Made by a program: the position numbers and the translations under genes. Below are positions 10,393 through 23,894 of a stretch of 64,000 bases of DNA, piece after piece. Position 1 is the first letter of the stretch. Every line of letters begins with the position of its first letter. Source of the stretch: Ampelomyces quisqualis (Eukaryota > Ascomycota > Dothideomycetes > Pleosporales > Phaeosphaeriaceae); assembly GCA_018398575.1 (NCBI GenBank), contig JAGTXZ010000005.1, forward strand, positions 496,001-560,000, read 5' to 3'. The notes below the pieces were generated by a model. That model saw only the letters and a list, made by a program, of their open reading frames with translations, did not search any database and was not told the DNA's origin.

Positions 10393-10466
10393 TACAGGCA
10401 GGTGGTGATCAATCGGGATCCCTTCACCCTAATTTTCCAACAGCAGTACGGTGCCGTGAGAAGCAT
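10393..10466 (+). repeat. Dispersed repeat, copy 1
   Basis: Begins CAGGCAGGTGGTGATCAATC and ends near CAACAGCAGTACGGTGCCGT. By eye it matches about three quarters of positions in the copy at 31891-31965. Not recognised as a named family; possibly a remnant of a short non-autonomous element. Confidence 0.5.
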
Positions 10467-10933
10467 AACCCTCCTTCTCCTTCTCCTCGACAAAAAACAG
10501 CTAGTACCATACCGCCCATCTCTACGGAGTAGTTGTCAGTCCCAATCTCCTCCCAAACAAATTTCGTCTGTGCACAGGATCCACTCCTAATCGCACATGG
10601 CACTTGCGTCACTAGTACTATGGCTCGTTACAGTATTGTACAGTACGCCCCCCTAAATAGATTGTTAGCGCAGCAAGGTGCGCACGAGTACGGAGTATAC
10701 ATGTCTACAGAGTATCCGTACTACCAAGTATCCAAGCTGACCGGTCTCCGCGGGACGGGTAATCAGATTTTTTACATCCCCTCAACGCGACTTTGCACAC
10801 CTAGTCGCGCTAACGATCCGCAAGCTTCGTGGTACGTGGTACTGTACTCAGTAACTAAGCCAAAAAAATGTTGTACATAGTTCACTTTTACTATATTCTG
10901 TTTATGTAACCGTAACAGATGTCTAGTAACTGC

Positions 10934-11180
10934 ACAAGGCAGGTGGCGATCCATCGGGAGTATCTCCGCTTGTAAGCAGCAAGATTGGCTCGTGGCTGCT
11001 ACTGCTCTTATTAGGCTCATCATCTGAACTCTCATCTGCCTCGTTTTTATCCAAGTTTCATCGCCGCGCTACCAGTAGAGTCTAATTACGCTCTGCTTAG
11101 ATTATAGATCAGCAGGTTACATAATGATTAAAAACAGGGCAAAAGTCGGGCCGTGCACACCCTGCAGTTACACCAAGTCC
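10934..11180 (+). repeat. Dispersed repeat, copy 2 (degenerate, longer)
   Basis: Begins AAGGCAGGTGGCGATCCATC, like copies 1 and 3. It ends near CCGTGCACACCCTG, which resembles the distal part of copy 3 (CTGTGCGCACCCTG). Boundaries are approximate. Confidence 0.4.
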
Positions 11181-11410
11181 TACCAAGTTTCGCAGACTGT
11201 AGTTGCTATATCGTAACGTAAATGTATCTGTTACTGTAGCCATCTCTAGTCGCTACAACTTGCTAACATTAATCTTGATATCTACTTACGCGTAGCTATA
11301 AGTAGAGGTAGTGTTGTATATATACATATACGTAAGTACAGCATAGCTTCAAACAAGGGAGATAAGTGTAAAGTGATTGATTTAGTAACCAAAGGCGTTA
11401 TGTAGCCAAC

Positions 11411-11709
11411 TGTAACAAGCACATGCAAACACATGTTACATCTGATACCTTATAAAGGCTTAGTAACAGTTCATGTAGGAAGCTAGCAGATTAGGACCAA
11501 AAGCGCTCCAACAGCGCTCTAACTTAGCTGCTACGCCTACTATAAATATAAGCCTATAGCATAGATAGAGAACAAGTTTCTCTTGTCCTTCTGTACAAGA
11601 CCTATAGGTATATAGCTAATCTAGAATTTCTAATACAACACGCACTCCTATATGCCTCTAATACGTATCTAATTTAATCCTAATAGCTGTACCTACTTAT
11701 GTTGTTACA
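11411..11709 (+). repeat. LTR 1 of the retrotransposon array
   Basis: 299 bp, starts TGTAACAAGC and ends GTTGTTACA. It contains a TATAAATATAAG-like promoter core. The 5 bp on its left are CCAAC. Confidence 0.93.
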
Positions 11710-14700
11710 TTACAAAAGAAACTTTGTTCTACTAGTAATAGTATTTATATAATATTGTAATTTACTTTTAAAAAGATTACGTTAAAACGTCTAGAACTCT
11801 ATCTAAATTAGATCTGTTTACAACCTTAAATCTATTAAACACAGTTAAGATCTCTTAGATCTCCTAATAGCTAAAGCCTTTAGGTTTAGATCTTCCTATT
11901 AACATAACAGTTAGAATTACTTTAGAAAAGTTGCGTTTAGCGCTATAATAGAAACTTAAAGACTATTAATAACCTAGAAGTATTAGAGGCAACGCTAATA
12001 ACTCCCTTTAAAGAACTAACTCTAAGAGCCTTTCTTTAAGATAACTCTATATTAACTGTAACAACCTAGTAATAGAGTGCTAAAGTAAAAAAGATAGACA
12101 CTAAAAAACCTCTTTAGCCTAGAGCTGCACTAAATCTAACCCCTGCTTAAATAGAAGTTAATTAATTATAATAAGATTTAAAACAGGCTTTAGCAGAAAT
12201 TAATTCTCTTAAGAAAAGACTAACTCTGTTAATAGGACTAGATAAGCCTCTACCTACTACTAAATTACTCTAGAATAATTTTACACCCTGCTGTTTATCT
12301 AACAGCTCTATATCTAAGTACTTACATTACTATAAAGGCTCTTGCTAACTTTAACAATCTAAGAAAACGCCTAATATAAACAATCTTAGTAATAGAAAAG
12401 ATCTTACCTTCTGCTAATAGCAGGCCTCTATCTAGAATTAACTTAAGATTAACTTAGATTACTATTAGACTAAAAGACAACGTATAGCCTTAGTATAGAG
12501 CTATACTATAAAATTAGCTAAGAGCTATCTTAAGCTATAATATTTATTAGATACTAATTAAGAGCAATTCTAGAACGCTAAGCAAATAATTAGGCTACTT
12601 AAGTCTTACTTTATTACAGGTAACAAGGTAGCTAAAAGCTAAGCAGCTTTTAATTAAATGTAGATAACTAAGGAGAAAACGTTTCTTTTATTTAAAGCTA
12701 GGTTTTTAAGTTCTACAGTTAAGAGACAAGTACTCTCTTTAGAGTAGTTTTACTACTTATAGACTAAGATTACGCTAGGGTTGCAAGCCTCTAACCTAGG
12801 ATTTAAGCACTAATAGAAGAACTTATTTAATTAGATAGTAGAATACCTTACTATATACAATATAGAGTAGAAGAACAACTCTACACTAAGTATAATACTA
12901 GCTGCTGCTAGGTTGCTAATTAGGTTAGCCCTATAACAAAATTTAGAGCTAAATTAGACTACTACTAATAGCGCTCTAACAAATTCTGCGCTAGTCTATT
13001 AATCTATAATAGTGCGTCTTCCTATAAAGACTCTTAAGCTAGAATAACAAAAGACTTCTAGTAGTTGTTATAATTGTAGTAAGCTAGGACACTACTTTAG
13101 TAACTATACAAAGCCTTATATGCGTTAGATTAAAGCTGTAGAAGTAGATAAGTATAAAGATGCTTAAAAGTAACCTAATTAGAAAGTATATTATATAAGA
13201 AATAGAAGCGCCTAAGAGAATACTTCTCTTTAGGCTTAAGCTGTTACAATCTATTCTACCTTAACCTTTCTTATTTGTTTTATAGTCTCTATTTCTTTAT
13301 ACCTACGCTTCTTTACAACTAAGGCCTTAGCTTACGCCTTAATACTCTTGTTAATACTAGTGCTTAAGGTTTCTTATTTTTAAATTTATAAATTGTCTTA
13401 TTTGTTTCTAAAGCCTTGCAGCAACCTATCTAGAAGCTCCCCTTCTAGGTTTAGGTACGCAGCTTTAAGAATTAGATTACTTCTTTAGTTACTTAATATA
13501 TTTAACTACACTTAAATATTAATAGCTAAAAGATTTTAAACTGTCTATTCCTTATCCTTAATCTTAAGTTTTAGAATTATATACTTAGCTTTTAATAGTT
13601 AAGACAATTTAAGATTTAATTAGACACAGATAAGTTACAGTTTATTTAGCTATCTAAGTACTTCTATTTATATAATTCTTTACCTCCTATTCTTACTATT
13701 CTATATTAAGCTATAGTACTAGCTACTATCTATCTTAATGTGCAACAACGCAACGCTCTATAGAAGAAAAAAGACTATTATATCTAAAATAGTTCTTACT
13801 GTTCTTCTTTTTCTATTTATTGTATTAAGGGATACTTAAAGCTCCTATTAGCCTAAAAAATCTTAGAGATCTCTTATACCCTAACCAAGCAAAACTACTT
13901 AGAGTCTAAACCCTCTCTAACTACCTATATTGCTCTTATTTCTGCTAATGCATTTTACTTTATTATAAAGAAGCTCTAGAACAAGTTCTTTATAACAAGC
14001 CTCTATAAGATTAACAGGATCCTTGCCTTTAAGAACAACGCAGATAATTAAAGCTAATTAGATAAAAGATTACTTGCCTGTTACTTCTAGTATTAGGATA
14101 TATTTAGTAAGTTAGCAGCTAATTAATTACCTTTTTATTATCTGTATAATTATAAGATTATCCTTAAAGAACTATTACTAAATGCGTTTAGTCTCTTATA
14201 CAAGTAAAACTAAAAGGAGCTTAAAGCTACTAAGGCCTACGTCTAGGACTACCTTTAAAAGAGTTTTATTAAGGCTAGCTAAAGTTCTTTTACTTTACTT
14301 ATCTTTTGTGTACGCAAACTAAATAGAGATATACGCATCTGTATAGACTACTAGAAGATTAACGCCTTTACGCGTAAGGACGTCTATCTAATCTCTTACA
14401 TTAATAAGCTGCTATTACGCTCCTCTAAGGCTAAAATCTTTACTAAGTTTAACATCTAGGCTGCTTTTAACAAAATTTGTATAGATCCTAACTCTAAAGA
14501 GTATACTACCTTTTAGACCTATTATAGTATATATAAGTGTAAGGTTCTTTCTTTTAGCTTATATAATAGGCTAGCTACGTATTAACGCTACATAAATAAT
14601 ATACTAATTAATTATCTTAACAATTTCTGCATTATGTATCTTAACAATATCTTAATCTACTCTAAGGATATAAACTTACATTAGGAACACGTCTAAAAGG

Positions 14701-17206
14701 TCCTAGAGCGCCTACGTACTACAGGACTCTAAGTAGATATTTAGAAGAGTAAATTCTATGTAACTTATATAAAGTATCTAGGTTATATTTTAACAAACTA
14801 GGGCACTAAAGTTAACCCTAACAAGGTAAAAGCACTCTAAAACTAGGCTAAACCTACTACAGTTACTAGCGTTAAGTTATTTCTTAGTTTTGCTAGTTTC
14901 TATTAACAATTTATTAAGAATTTTTTCTGTGTAGCTAAACTAATTATAAAGCTTTAAAGTCCTGCTACACTATTTAATTAGACTATAGACTACTAATAGG
15001 CTTTTAATTAGATTAAAGCCTTACTTCTAGCTATTCCTACGCTATCTTATTTCTATCCTAAGTATAACACAAAGTTAGAAACTAACGCGTTAGATAGAGT
15101 AATAGCAGGAGTACTCTCTTAGAAGTACTCTAATAACAAGTAGTATCTTATAGCCTTCTATAGTTACGCTCTATCTAGAGCTAAGCTTAATTAGAAAATA
15201 TATAATAAGAAACTTTTTGCTATTTTAAAAGTGTTTAAGAAGTAGAAAGCTAAACTTACTTTTATACAGAGTTAAATCTAGGTATATTTAGATTACTACT
15301 CCTTAGAATACTTTATAACTACTAAGGTTCTTAATACACGTTAAGTATAATAGGCAGAGATTATTACCTCTTTTAATTTCTGCATTAAGTACACGCCTAG
15401 TAAGCTTAATAAGTAAGCTAATATTCTAAGCTAAAGGGAATAAGACATTAGCAAAGTTAAGGCTGCCTAACAAGATAACAGATTCTATGTACTTCTAGGA
15501 CCTGCACGCCTAAGCCTCCTAGTTAACTCTAAACTAGCTTAGAACTACGTCTATAACTAGCTAGAGATTAATGTTTTAGCTATTTTAGTCTAATCTATTA
15601 GTGCTTCTCTAAATCTTAACTTGTTAGAACTAATTAAAGCCCTGCTAGCAGAGAATTGCTGCTTCTTTAAGAAAGAACGCCTTACGCTACTACAGCTATA
15701 TTATATCTAAGAAAAACTACTGCTGTATTACTTACGCCTATATATACCTAAAGACTCTCTTTTATACACTTAACTAATTAGAGAGGCTTACAATTAGGTA
15801 TCTACTACTTACCTAAGTGCTATAAAGATATATTAGCTCTTAGCTTAGTAATATTATTAGAGGAGTATAGAGGCTATATACAAACGCTATGTATAAAACT
15901 GCGTTTTCTATTAAAGATCCTATCTAAGACAGCTCTAAGCCTAAGGTTTCCTCTATCTGTTACAAATTCCTAATAGGCCTATGCAGTATTTGTGTATAGA
16001 TTTTAAGACATTCCTAATAGATTGTTATAGCTATAATTAAATTATAGTTGTTATTAATTGCCTATCTAAGCAAGCTGTTTCTATTCCTTACTACAAAACA
16101 ATTAACGCTTAAGAAATAGCTTACTTATTTATCTAATAGGTATACTAATTTAGCTATACGCCTAAAAGTATAGTATCTAACTGCAGACCCTAGTTTGTGT
16201 CCTAATTCTAGTCTAAGTTCTGCAAGATCCTAGGCGTGCAACTTAAGCTTTCTACAGCCTACTATAAACAAACTAATAGACAAACTAAGATTATAAATAA
16301 GTATATTACTTAACAATTAAGGCCTTTTATATTCTATTACTAGGATAACTAGAGTAACCTCTTGCTAATAATTAATTAAGCCTAAGCTACGCTGCTGCAC
16401 TCTGCAATTAGTATAGCGCTATACTAGCTTTTGTTTAGATCTTAACTATAATAGAGCTAAGAGTAGGCACTATCTTCTTTAAAACACAAAGATATAAACG
16501 TTAAAGATGCCTTAAGCTTAGCTACCTGTATGCATGCAGCCTAGCACACAGCTAAAGACAATATAAAAAAGGCGCAGTAATAGATAGCTGCTAAGGTAAA
16601 TAAATATTATTAACCTATTAATTAGGTAGTAGGTAACAAGGTTTACCTCTTAACCTAAAACCTATTTGTTACCTGCTTAAGTTACAAACTTGCTAAATTG
16701 TAGAAAGGCCTCTTTAAAGTTTTAGAACAAGTTAGCTATTTATTTTAACTAAAGCTACCTAAAGGTTCTAAGATCTATAACGTATTTGCTCTAGACGTCC
16801 TCTGCAAAGACTCTAACAACCCCTTACCTAGTTAGCTAAGCCTAAACCTATCTAGCATCCTAATTTAAGGCGTTAAAGAATAGAAAGTTAAAGAGATTCT
16901 AGCTAGCAAGCTATACTGCTCTATTCTAAAGTATTATATAAAATAGGTAGGCTATAATTCTAACCTTACCTAGTACAATACTTTAAACTTTATAGGCGCT
17001 TTACACATGTTGCAAGCGTTTTATAAACGCTATCTAAAATAGCTAAGACTCTTACAAGCGTTAGCTAAGTAGATTATAGTATAAAAAAAAAGAGTTAAAG
17101 ATCTTACAGCATTACAAGACAATTATGTTAAGGAAATTAAACTTAATATTGCAACTACTACACTAGTAGGTAACAGCTATTAACAATAGAAGTCTTACTC
17201 TTCTAT
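11710..17206 (+). pseudogene. Decayed gag-pol of copy 1
   Basis: No long open frame survives, but domain landmarks can be followed. A CCHC knuckle lies at about 13064-13115, its last Cys codon changed to Tyr. A protease-like Asp-Thr-Gly-Ala region is near 13350 with the Asp codon changed to Asn. The reverse transcriptase active-site block is near 14635-14670 (Asp codons changed to Asn), followed by RNase H. Integrase core runs about 15660-16440, and a chromodomain-like block about 16887-16975. These G-to-A and C-to-T changes on the coding strand destroy catalytic residues, so the element is dead. Compared with copy 2 it keeps 408 bp more in gag (12487-12894). Confidence 0.88.
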
Positions 17207-17505
17207 TGTAACAAGCACATGCAAACACATGTTATATCTGATACCTTATAAAGGCTTAGTAACAGATTATGTAGGGAGCTAGTAGATTAGGACTAAAAGC
17301 GCTTTAACAGCGCTCTAACTTAGCTACTACGCCTACTATAAATATAAGCCTATAGTATAGATAGAGAATAAGTTTCTCTTGTCCTTCTGTACAAGACTTA
17401 TAGGTGTATAGCCAATTTAGAATCTCTGATACAATACGCACTCCTATATACCTCTAATACGTATCTAATTCAATTCTAATAGCTGTACCTATCTGCGTTG
17501 TTACA
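17207..17505 (+). repeat. LTR 2, shared by copies 1 and 2
   Basis: 299 bp, same ends as LTR 1. It is directly followed by the same internal start as LTR 1 (TTACAAGAGAAAC against TTACAAAAGAAAC), which shows a tandem arrangement with a shared LTR. Confidence 0.93.
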
Positions 17506-20500
17506 TTACAAGAGAAACTTAGTCCTGCTAGTAATAGTATTTAGATAATATTGCTATTTACTTTTAAAAAGATTGCGTTAAAACGTCTAGAACCCTATCT
17601 AAATTAGATCTGTTTGTAACCTTAAATCTATTAAACACAGTTAGGATCCCTTAGATCTTCTAACAGCTAAAGCCTTTAGGTTTAAATCTTCCTATTAATA
17701 TAATAGTTAGGATTACTTTAGAAAAGTTACGTTTAGCGCTACAATAGAAACTTAGAGACTATTAATAACCTAAGAGTATTAGAGGCAACGCTAATAACTC
17801 CCCCTAAAGAACTAACTCTAGAAGCCTTCTTCTAAGACAACTCTGTATTAACTGTAACAACCTAGTAACAGAGTGCTAAAGCAAAAAAGACAGATACTGA
17901 AAAACCTCCTTAGCCTAGAGCTGTACTAAATCTAACCTCTGCCTAAATAGAGGTTAATCAATTACAACAAGATTTAAAACAGGCTCTAGCAGAAATTAAT
18001 TCTCTTAAGAAAGGACTAACTCTGTTAGTAGAACTAGACAAGCCTCTACCTACTACTAAATTACCCTAGAATAATTCTGCACCTTGCTGTTTATCTAACA
18101 GCTCTACATCTAAGTACTTATATTACTATAAGAGCTCTTGCTAACTTTAACAATCTAAGAAAACGCCTAATATAGATAATCTTAGTAATAGAAAAGATCC
18201 TACCTTCTGCTAATAGCAGGCCTTAATCTAGGATTAACTTAAAATTAACTTAGATTACTATTAGACTAAAAGACAACGTATAACACTAGCTGCTACTAAG
18301 TTGCTAATCAGGTTAGCCCTACAACAGAATTTAGAGCTGAATTAAACTACTACTACTAACGCTCTAACAAATTCTGCGCTAGCCTATTAATCTATAATAG
18401 TGCGTCTTCCTACAAAGACCCCTAAGCTAGAATAATAGAAGACCCCTAGTAGTTGTTACAATTGCAGTAAGCTAGAACACTACTCTAGTAACTGCATAAA
18501 GCCTTGTGTGCGTTAGATTAAAGCTGTAGAAGTAGATAAGTATAAAGATACTTAAGAGTAACCTAATTAGGAGGTGTATTGTACAAGAAACAGAAGCGCC
18601 TAAAAGAATACTCCTCTCTAGGCCTAAGCTGTTACAATCTATCCTACCTTAACCTTTCCTATTTGTTTTGTAGTCCCTATTTCCTTATGCCTACGCTTCT
18701 TTACAACTAAGGCCTTAGCTTATGCCTTAATACTTTTGTTAACACTAGTGCTTAAGGTTTCTTATTTTTAAATTTATAAATTGTTTTATCTGTTTCTAAA
18801 GCCTTGTAGCAACCTATCTAGAAGCTCCCCTTCTAGGTTTAGGTGCGCAGCTTTAAGGATTAGATTACTTCTTTAGTTACTTAATATATTTAACTACACT
18901 TAAATATTAATAGCTAAAAGATTTTAAACTGTCTATTTCTTATCCTTGATCTTAGGTCTTAGGATTGTATACTTAGCCTCTAATAGTTAAGATAATTTAA
19001 GATTTAATTAGACACAGATAGGTTATAGTTTATTTAGCTATCTAAGTACCCCTGTTTATACAATCTTTTACCCCCTATTTCTACTATTCTACATTAAGCT
19101 ACAGTGCTAACTACTGTCTATCTTAATGTGCAACAACGCAACGCCCTATAGGAGAAAGAAGACTATTATATCTGAAACAGTCCTTACTATTCTTCTTCTT
19201 CTATTTATTGTATTAAGGGATGCTTAAAGCTCCTATTAACCTGAAAAATCTTAGAGATTCTTTATACCTTAACTAAGCAAACCCGCTTAGAGTCTGAATC
19301 TTTTCTAAGCACCTGCATAGCTTTTATTTCTGCTAATGTATTTTACTTTATTATAAAGAAGCCCTAGAACAAGTTCTTTACAACAAGCCTCTATAAGATT
19401 AACAGGATCCTTGCCTCTAAGGACAACGCAGACAATTAAAGCCAATTAGATAAGAGATTACCTGCCTGCTACTCCTAGTATTAGGATGTATTTAGCAAGT
19501 TGGCAGCTAATTAATTGCCTTCTTACTATCTGTATAATTACAAGATTGTCTTTAAAGAACTACTACTAAATGCGTTTAGTCTCTTGTACAAGCAGAATTA
19601 GAAGGAGCTTGAAGCTACTAAGGCCTATGTCTAGGAACACCTTTAGAAGAGTTTTATTAAGGCTAGCTAAAGCTCTTTTACTTTACTTATTCTTTGTGTA
19701 CACAAACCAAATAGAGATATACGCATCTGTGTAGACTACTAGAAGATTAACGCCCTTACGCGCAAGGACGTCTATCTAATCTCTTGTATTAATAAGCTGC
19801 TATTATATCTCTCTAAAGCTAAGATCTTTACCAAGTTTAACATCTAGGCTGCCTTTAACAAAATTTGTATAGATCCTAACTCTAAAGAGTATACTACCTT
19901 TTGGACCTATTATAGTATATATAAGTGTAAGGTTTTCTCTTTTGGCTTGTGCAATAGGCTAGCGACATATTAGCGCTATATAAATAATATACTAATTGAT
20001 TATCTTAATAATTTCTGCATTACGTATCTTAACAACATCCTAATCTACTTAGAGGATATAAACTTACATTAGAAACACGTCTAAAAGGTCTTGGAGCGCC
20101 TACGTACTGCAGGACTCTAAGTAGACATTTAAAAGAGTAAATTCTATATAACCTGCATAAAGTATCTAGGCTACGTTTTAACAAACTAGAGCACTAAAGT
20201 TAACCCTAACAAGGTAGAAGTACTCTAAAACTAGGCTGAACCTACTATAGTTACTAGCGTTAAGTTATTTCTTGGTTTTGCTGGTTTCTATTAATAGTTT
20301 ATTAAGGATTTCTCCTGTGTAGCCAAACTGATCCTAAAGCTTTAAAGTCCTTCTATACCATTTGAATAGACTACAGACTGCTAATAGGCTTTTGATTAGA
20401 TTAAAGCCTTACTCCTAGCTATTTCTACGCTATCTTATTTCTATCCTAAGTATAACACAAAGTTAGAAACTAACGCGTTAGATAGAGTAATAGCAGGAGT

Positions 20501-22594
20501 ACTCTCTTAGAAGCACCCTAACAACAAGTAGTATCCTGTAGCCTTCTATAGTTACACTCTATCTAGGGCTAAGCTTAATTAAGAAATACACAACAAAGAA
20601 CTTTTTGCTATTCTAAAAGCGTTTAAAAAGTAGAGAGCTAAACTTACCTCTATACAGAGTTAAATCCAGGTGTATTTAGATTACTACTCCTTAGAATACT
20701 TTATAACTACTAAGGTTCTTAATGCACGTTAAGCACAATAGGTAGAGATTATTACTCCTTTTAATTTCTGCATTAAGTACACGCCTAGCAAGTTTAATAA
20801 GCAAGCTAATATCCTAAGCTAAAGGAAATAGGACGTTAGTAAGGTTAAGGCTGCCTAATAAGACAACAGATCCTGTATACTTCTGGGACCTAAACGCCTA
20901 AACCCTCTAGTTAACTCTAAACTGGCTTAGAACTACGTCTGTAACTAGCTAGAGATTAATGTTTTAGCTATTTTAGTCTAATCTATTAGTGCTCCTCTAA
21001 ATCTTAACTTGTTAGAACTAATTAAAGCCCTATTAGCAGAGAATTGCTACTTCTTTAAGAAAGAACGCCTTACGCTACTACAGCTGTATTATATCTAAGA
21101 AGAACTACTACTGTATTACTTACGCCTATGTGTACCTAGAGATTTCTCTTTATATACCTAACTAATTAGAGAAGCTTACAATTAGGTATCTACTGCCTAC
21201 CTAAGCGCTACAAAGACGTATTAGCTCCTGGCTTAGCAATACTACTAGAAAGGCATAGAAGCTATATATAAACGCTATGTATAAAACTGCGTTTTCTGTT
21301 AAAGATCCTATCTAAGACAGCTCTAATCCTAAGAGTTTCTCTATCTATTACTAATTCCTAATAGGCCTATGCAGTATTTGTGTATAGATTTTAAGACATT
21401 CCTAACTAATTAGTATAGCTATAATCAAATTATAGTTATTATTAATTACCTATTAAAGCAAGCTATCTCTATCCTGTGTTATAAGACTATTAACGCCTAA
21501 GAAATAGCTTATTTGTTTATCCAATAGGTATACTAATTTAGCTACACGCCTAAAAGCATAGTGTCTAACTGCAGCCTCTAGTTTATATCCTAATTCTAGT
21601 CTAAGTTCTGCAAGATCCTAGGCGTACAAATTAAGCTTTCTACAGCCTACTATAAACAAACTAATAGACAAACTAAGATTATAAACAAGTATATTAATTA
21701 ACAATTAAGGCTCTTTATATCCTACTACTAGAATAACTAGAGTAACCTCTTACTAATAATTAATTAAGCTTAAGCTACACTGCTGCACTCTACAATTAGT
21801 ATAGCACTATACTAGCTTTTGTTTAGATCTAAACTACAACAGAGCTAGGATTAGGCATTATCTCTTTTAAAACACAAAGATATAAATGTTAAAGATGCCT
21901 TAAGCTTAGCTACCTGCATGCATAAAGCCTAGTGTACAGCTAAAGATAATATAGAGAAGGCACAGTAACAAATAGCTGCTAAGGTAAACAAACATTATTA
22001 ACTTGTTAATTAGGTAGTAGGTAACAAGGTTTACCTCTTAACCTAAAACTTATCTGTTACCTGCCTAAGTTGCAAACTCGCTAAATTGTAGAAAGGCCTC
22101 TTTAAAGTTTTAGAATAAGTTAGCTATTTATTTTAACTAAAGCTACCTAAAGGATCTAAGATCTATAACGTGTTTACTCTAGATGTCTTCTGCAAGGACC
22201 TTAACAACCCCCTAGCTAGTTAGCTAAGCCTAAACCTATCTAGCATCCTAATTTAAGGCGTTAAAGAATAGGAAGTTAAAGAGATCTTAGCTAGTAAGCT
22301 ATACTGCTCTATCCTAAAGTATTGTGTAAAATAGGTAGGCTATAATTCTAACCCTACCTAGTACAATGCCTTAAACTTTATAGGTGCCTTACACATGTTA
22401 TAAGCGTTCTATAAACGCTATCTAAAATAGCTAGGACCTCTACAAGTGTTAGCTAAATAGATTACAGCATAAGAAAAAAGAGTTGAAGATTTTATAGCAT
22501 TACAAGACAATTATGTTAGAGAAATTAAACTTAATATTGCAACTACTACACTAGTAGGTAACAGCTATTAACAATAGGAGTCTTACTCTTCTAT
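17506..22594 (+). pseudogene. Decayed gag-pol of copy 2
   Basis: Collinear with the copy 1 interior except for the loss of 408 bp in gag at about 18289, with the 5-mer GTATA at both ends of the lost segment in copy 1. The CCHC knuckle near 18451-18500 is better kept than in copy 1 (all three Cys and the His). The reverse transcriptase active-site block is near 20025-20050, integrase about 21050-21830, chromodomain about 22276-22365. Numerous in-frame stops; no function expected. Confidence 0.88.
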
Positions 22595-23272
22595 TAGATC
22601 TAACAGCAGACTGTTGTTACTACTAGTAGAACATTCTTAATTATCTAAATCCCTAGGTGCAGACACTAACGCACTACCTAGTAGTCTTCTATTCTAGCCT
22701 TGCTTACTGTAAGTACTAGCCTCTTGCGCTGCCTTTTGCGCCTCCTCCTGCTCTGCTAACTAATTAGCCCTTAATACTATTATAATATCTACTAGCTAAG
22801 CAACTACACTAGTTAACTCTACTGTACTTCTTCTAAGCGACCTAACCTTCTTAGCTATTGCCTTAACCTCCTTAGCTAGCTCCTCTCTCTAGTAATAAGC
22901 GCTAACTAACAAGTTAGTGTTGTTTATATTAGCTACCTGTGCAGTACTTACTTGCATAATAGTAGCTAACTAAAACGCTGCCTTCTTAATAGTAGCCTCT
23001 TGCTCTAACACTACCTTGTTAAACTTATCTCTACCTAAGGCAGTAAACCTACAGTTAAGGGCCCTAGAGAGGCTATTATACTCCTAGCCTGTATATAGAG
23101 GAACTAGGCAATACTTCTTATTTAAGAGTATGCAATAAGCACACTTCTTAGACACGTCTAAATAGAATCTAAACTTAATATTAAAATAGCTGCAGGCAAA
23201 AGCCCTTGCGGCCTATACGTAAATAACCTAATAGGCTAAGGAATAAGCCTTAGAAGAGACAGAAATAGGCAT
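22583..23272 (-). pseudogene. Antisense accessory ORF of the retrotransposon, copy A
   Basis: On the strand opposite to gag-pol, an ATG at 23272 opens a 230-codon frame with no shift, interrupted only by TAG/TAA codons at positions where Gln or Trp codons are one C-to-T or G-to-A step away, as in RIP. Readable features: an N-terminal MPISVSSKAYSLAY, a cysteine group (KKCAYC, then KKYC nine residues on), then a long Lys/Glu/Arg/Ala-rich helical region with heptad character (EELAKEVKAIAKKVRSLRRS). The same frame with the same start recurs in copy B. I do not recognise the family; a small zinc-binding, coiled-coil protein is plausible. Confidence 0.65.
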
Positions 23273-23595
23273 TGTGTGTATCTACTATATAGTTAGCTAG
23301 TAATTAAGAAAGAATAAGGCTTAGATAGCTTTAGGTATACAAACGTAAAGAGGAGAGTATAGAGAAGTAGTATACTAGAAGGCTAGCCTTATATATATGC
23401 TTAAAAAGCTTAAGGTAAAGTTAGGAACGTTAAACGCGCTAGCGCGCTAATCAAAACAACAACAAATAGCTATATTACGTTATTCTAAAATAAACTTAAG
23501 GTAAATAAGAGTTTATAACAATTTAGAGAGGTATCTAAAACAACACTAATATAGACCTAATTGATAGAGACTATTAATTTTAAGAAGGAAGGTAA

Positions 23596-23894
23596 TGTAA
23601 CAAGCATATGCAAACACATGTTATATCTAATACCTTATAAAGGCTTAGTAATAGATTATGTAGGAAGCTAGCAGATTAGGACTAAAAGCGCTCTAACAGC
23701 GCTCTAACTTAGCTGCTATGCCTACTATAAATATAAGCCTATAGCATAGATAGAGGATAAGTTTCTCTTGTCCTTCTATACAAGACCTATAGGTGTATAG
23801 CTAATCTAGAATCTCTAATACAATACGCACTTCTATATGCCTCTAATATGTATCTGATTTGATTCTAATAGCTATACCTACCTGCGTTGTTATA
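23596..23894 (+). repeat. LTR 3, shared by copy 2 and the deletion derivative
   Basis: 299 bp, starts TGTAACAAGC and ends GTTGTTATA (the usual GTTACA end with one C-to-T change). Confidence 0.92.

Larger units (their letters stand above)
10252..11410. other. Transition from MED6 to the RIP-decayed island
   Basis: MED6 3' UTR, then sequence of falling GC with two degenerate copies of a dispersed repeat, several TACGGAGTA-like motifs, and no credible gene. The last few hundred bases are AT-rich like the retroelement array but lie outside its first LTR. Confidence 0.5.
11411..17505 (+). mobile_element. Ty3/gypsy chromovirus LTR retrotransposon, copy 1 (RIP-inactivated)
   Basis: Flanked by LTRs 11411-11709 and 17207-17505, each 299 bp with TGTAAC...GTTACA-type ends. 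The internal region encodes, in order on the plus strand, remnants of Gag with a CCHC knuckle, protease, reverse transcriptase, RNase H, integrase and a C-terminal chromodomain: the Ty3/gypsy chromovirus order. Stops are scattered through it, mostly where Gln or Trp codons would stand, and differences from copy 2 are nearly all transitions, as expected for RIP. Its 3' LTR is shared with copy 2. It lacks the roughly 1 kb antisense-ORF segment that copy 2 carries before the 3' LTR, and with it the purine-rich tract. Confidence 0.92.
17207..23894 (+). mobile_element. Ty3/gypsy chromovirus LTR retrotransposon, copy 2 with antisense ORF
   Basis: Flanked by LTRs 17207-17505 and 23596-23894. Same gag-pol order as copy 1, but with a further segment of about 1 kb (22592-23595) between the chromodomain and the 3' LTR. 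That segment carries a conserved reading frame on the opposite strand and ends in a purine-rich tract (AAGAAGGAAGG) immediately before the 3' LTR, where a polypurine tract belongs. This is therefore the most complete layout in the window, apart from a 408 bp gag deletion. Heavily RIP-mutated. Confidence 0.92.
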
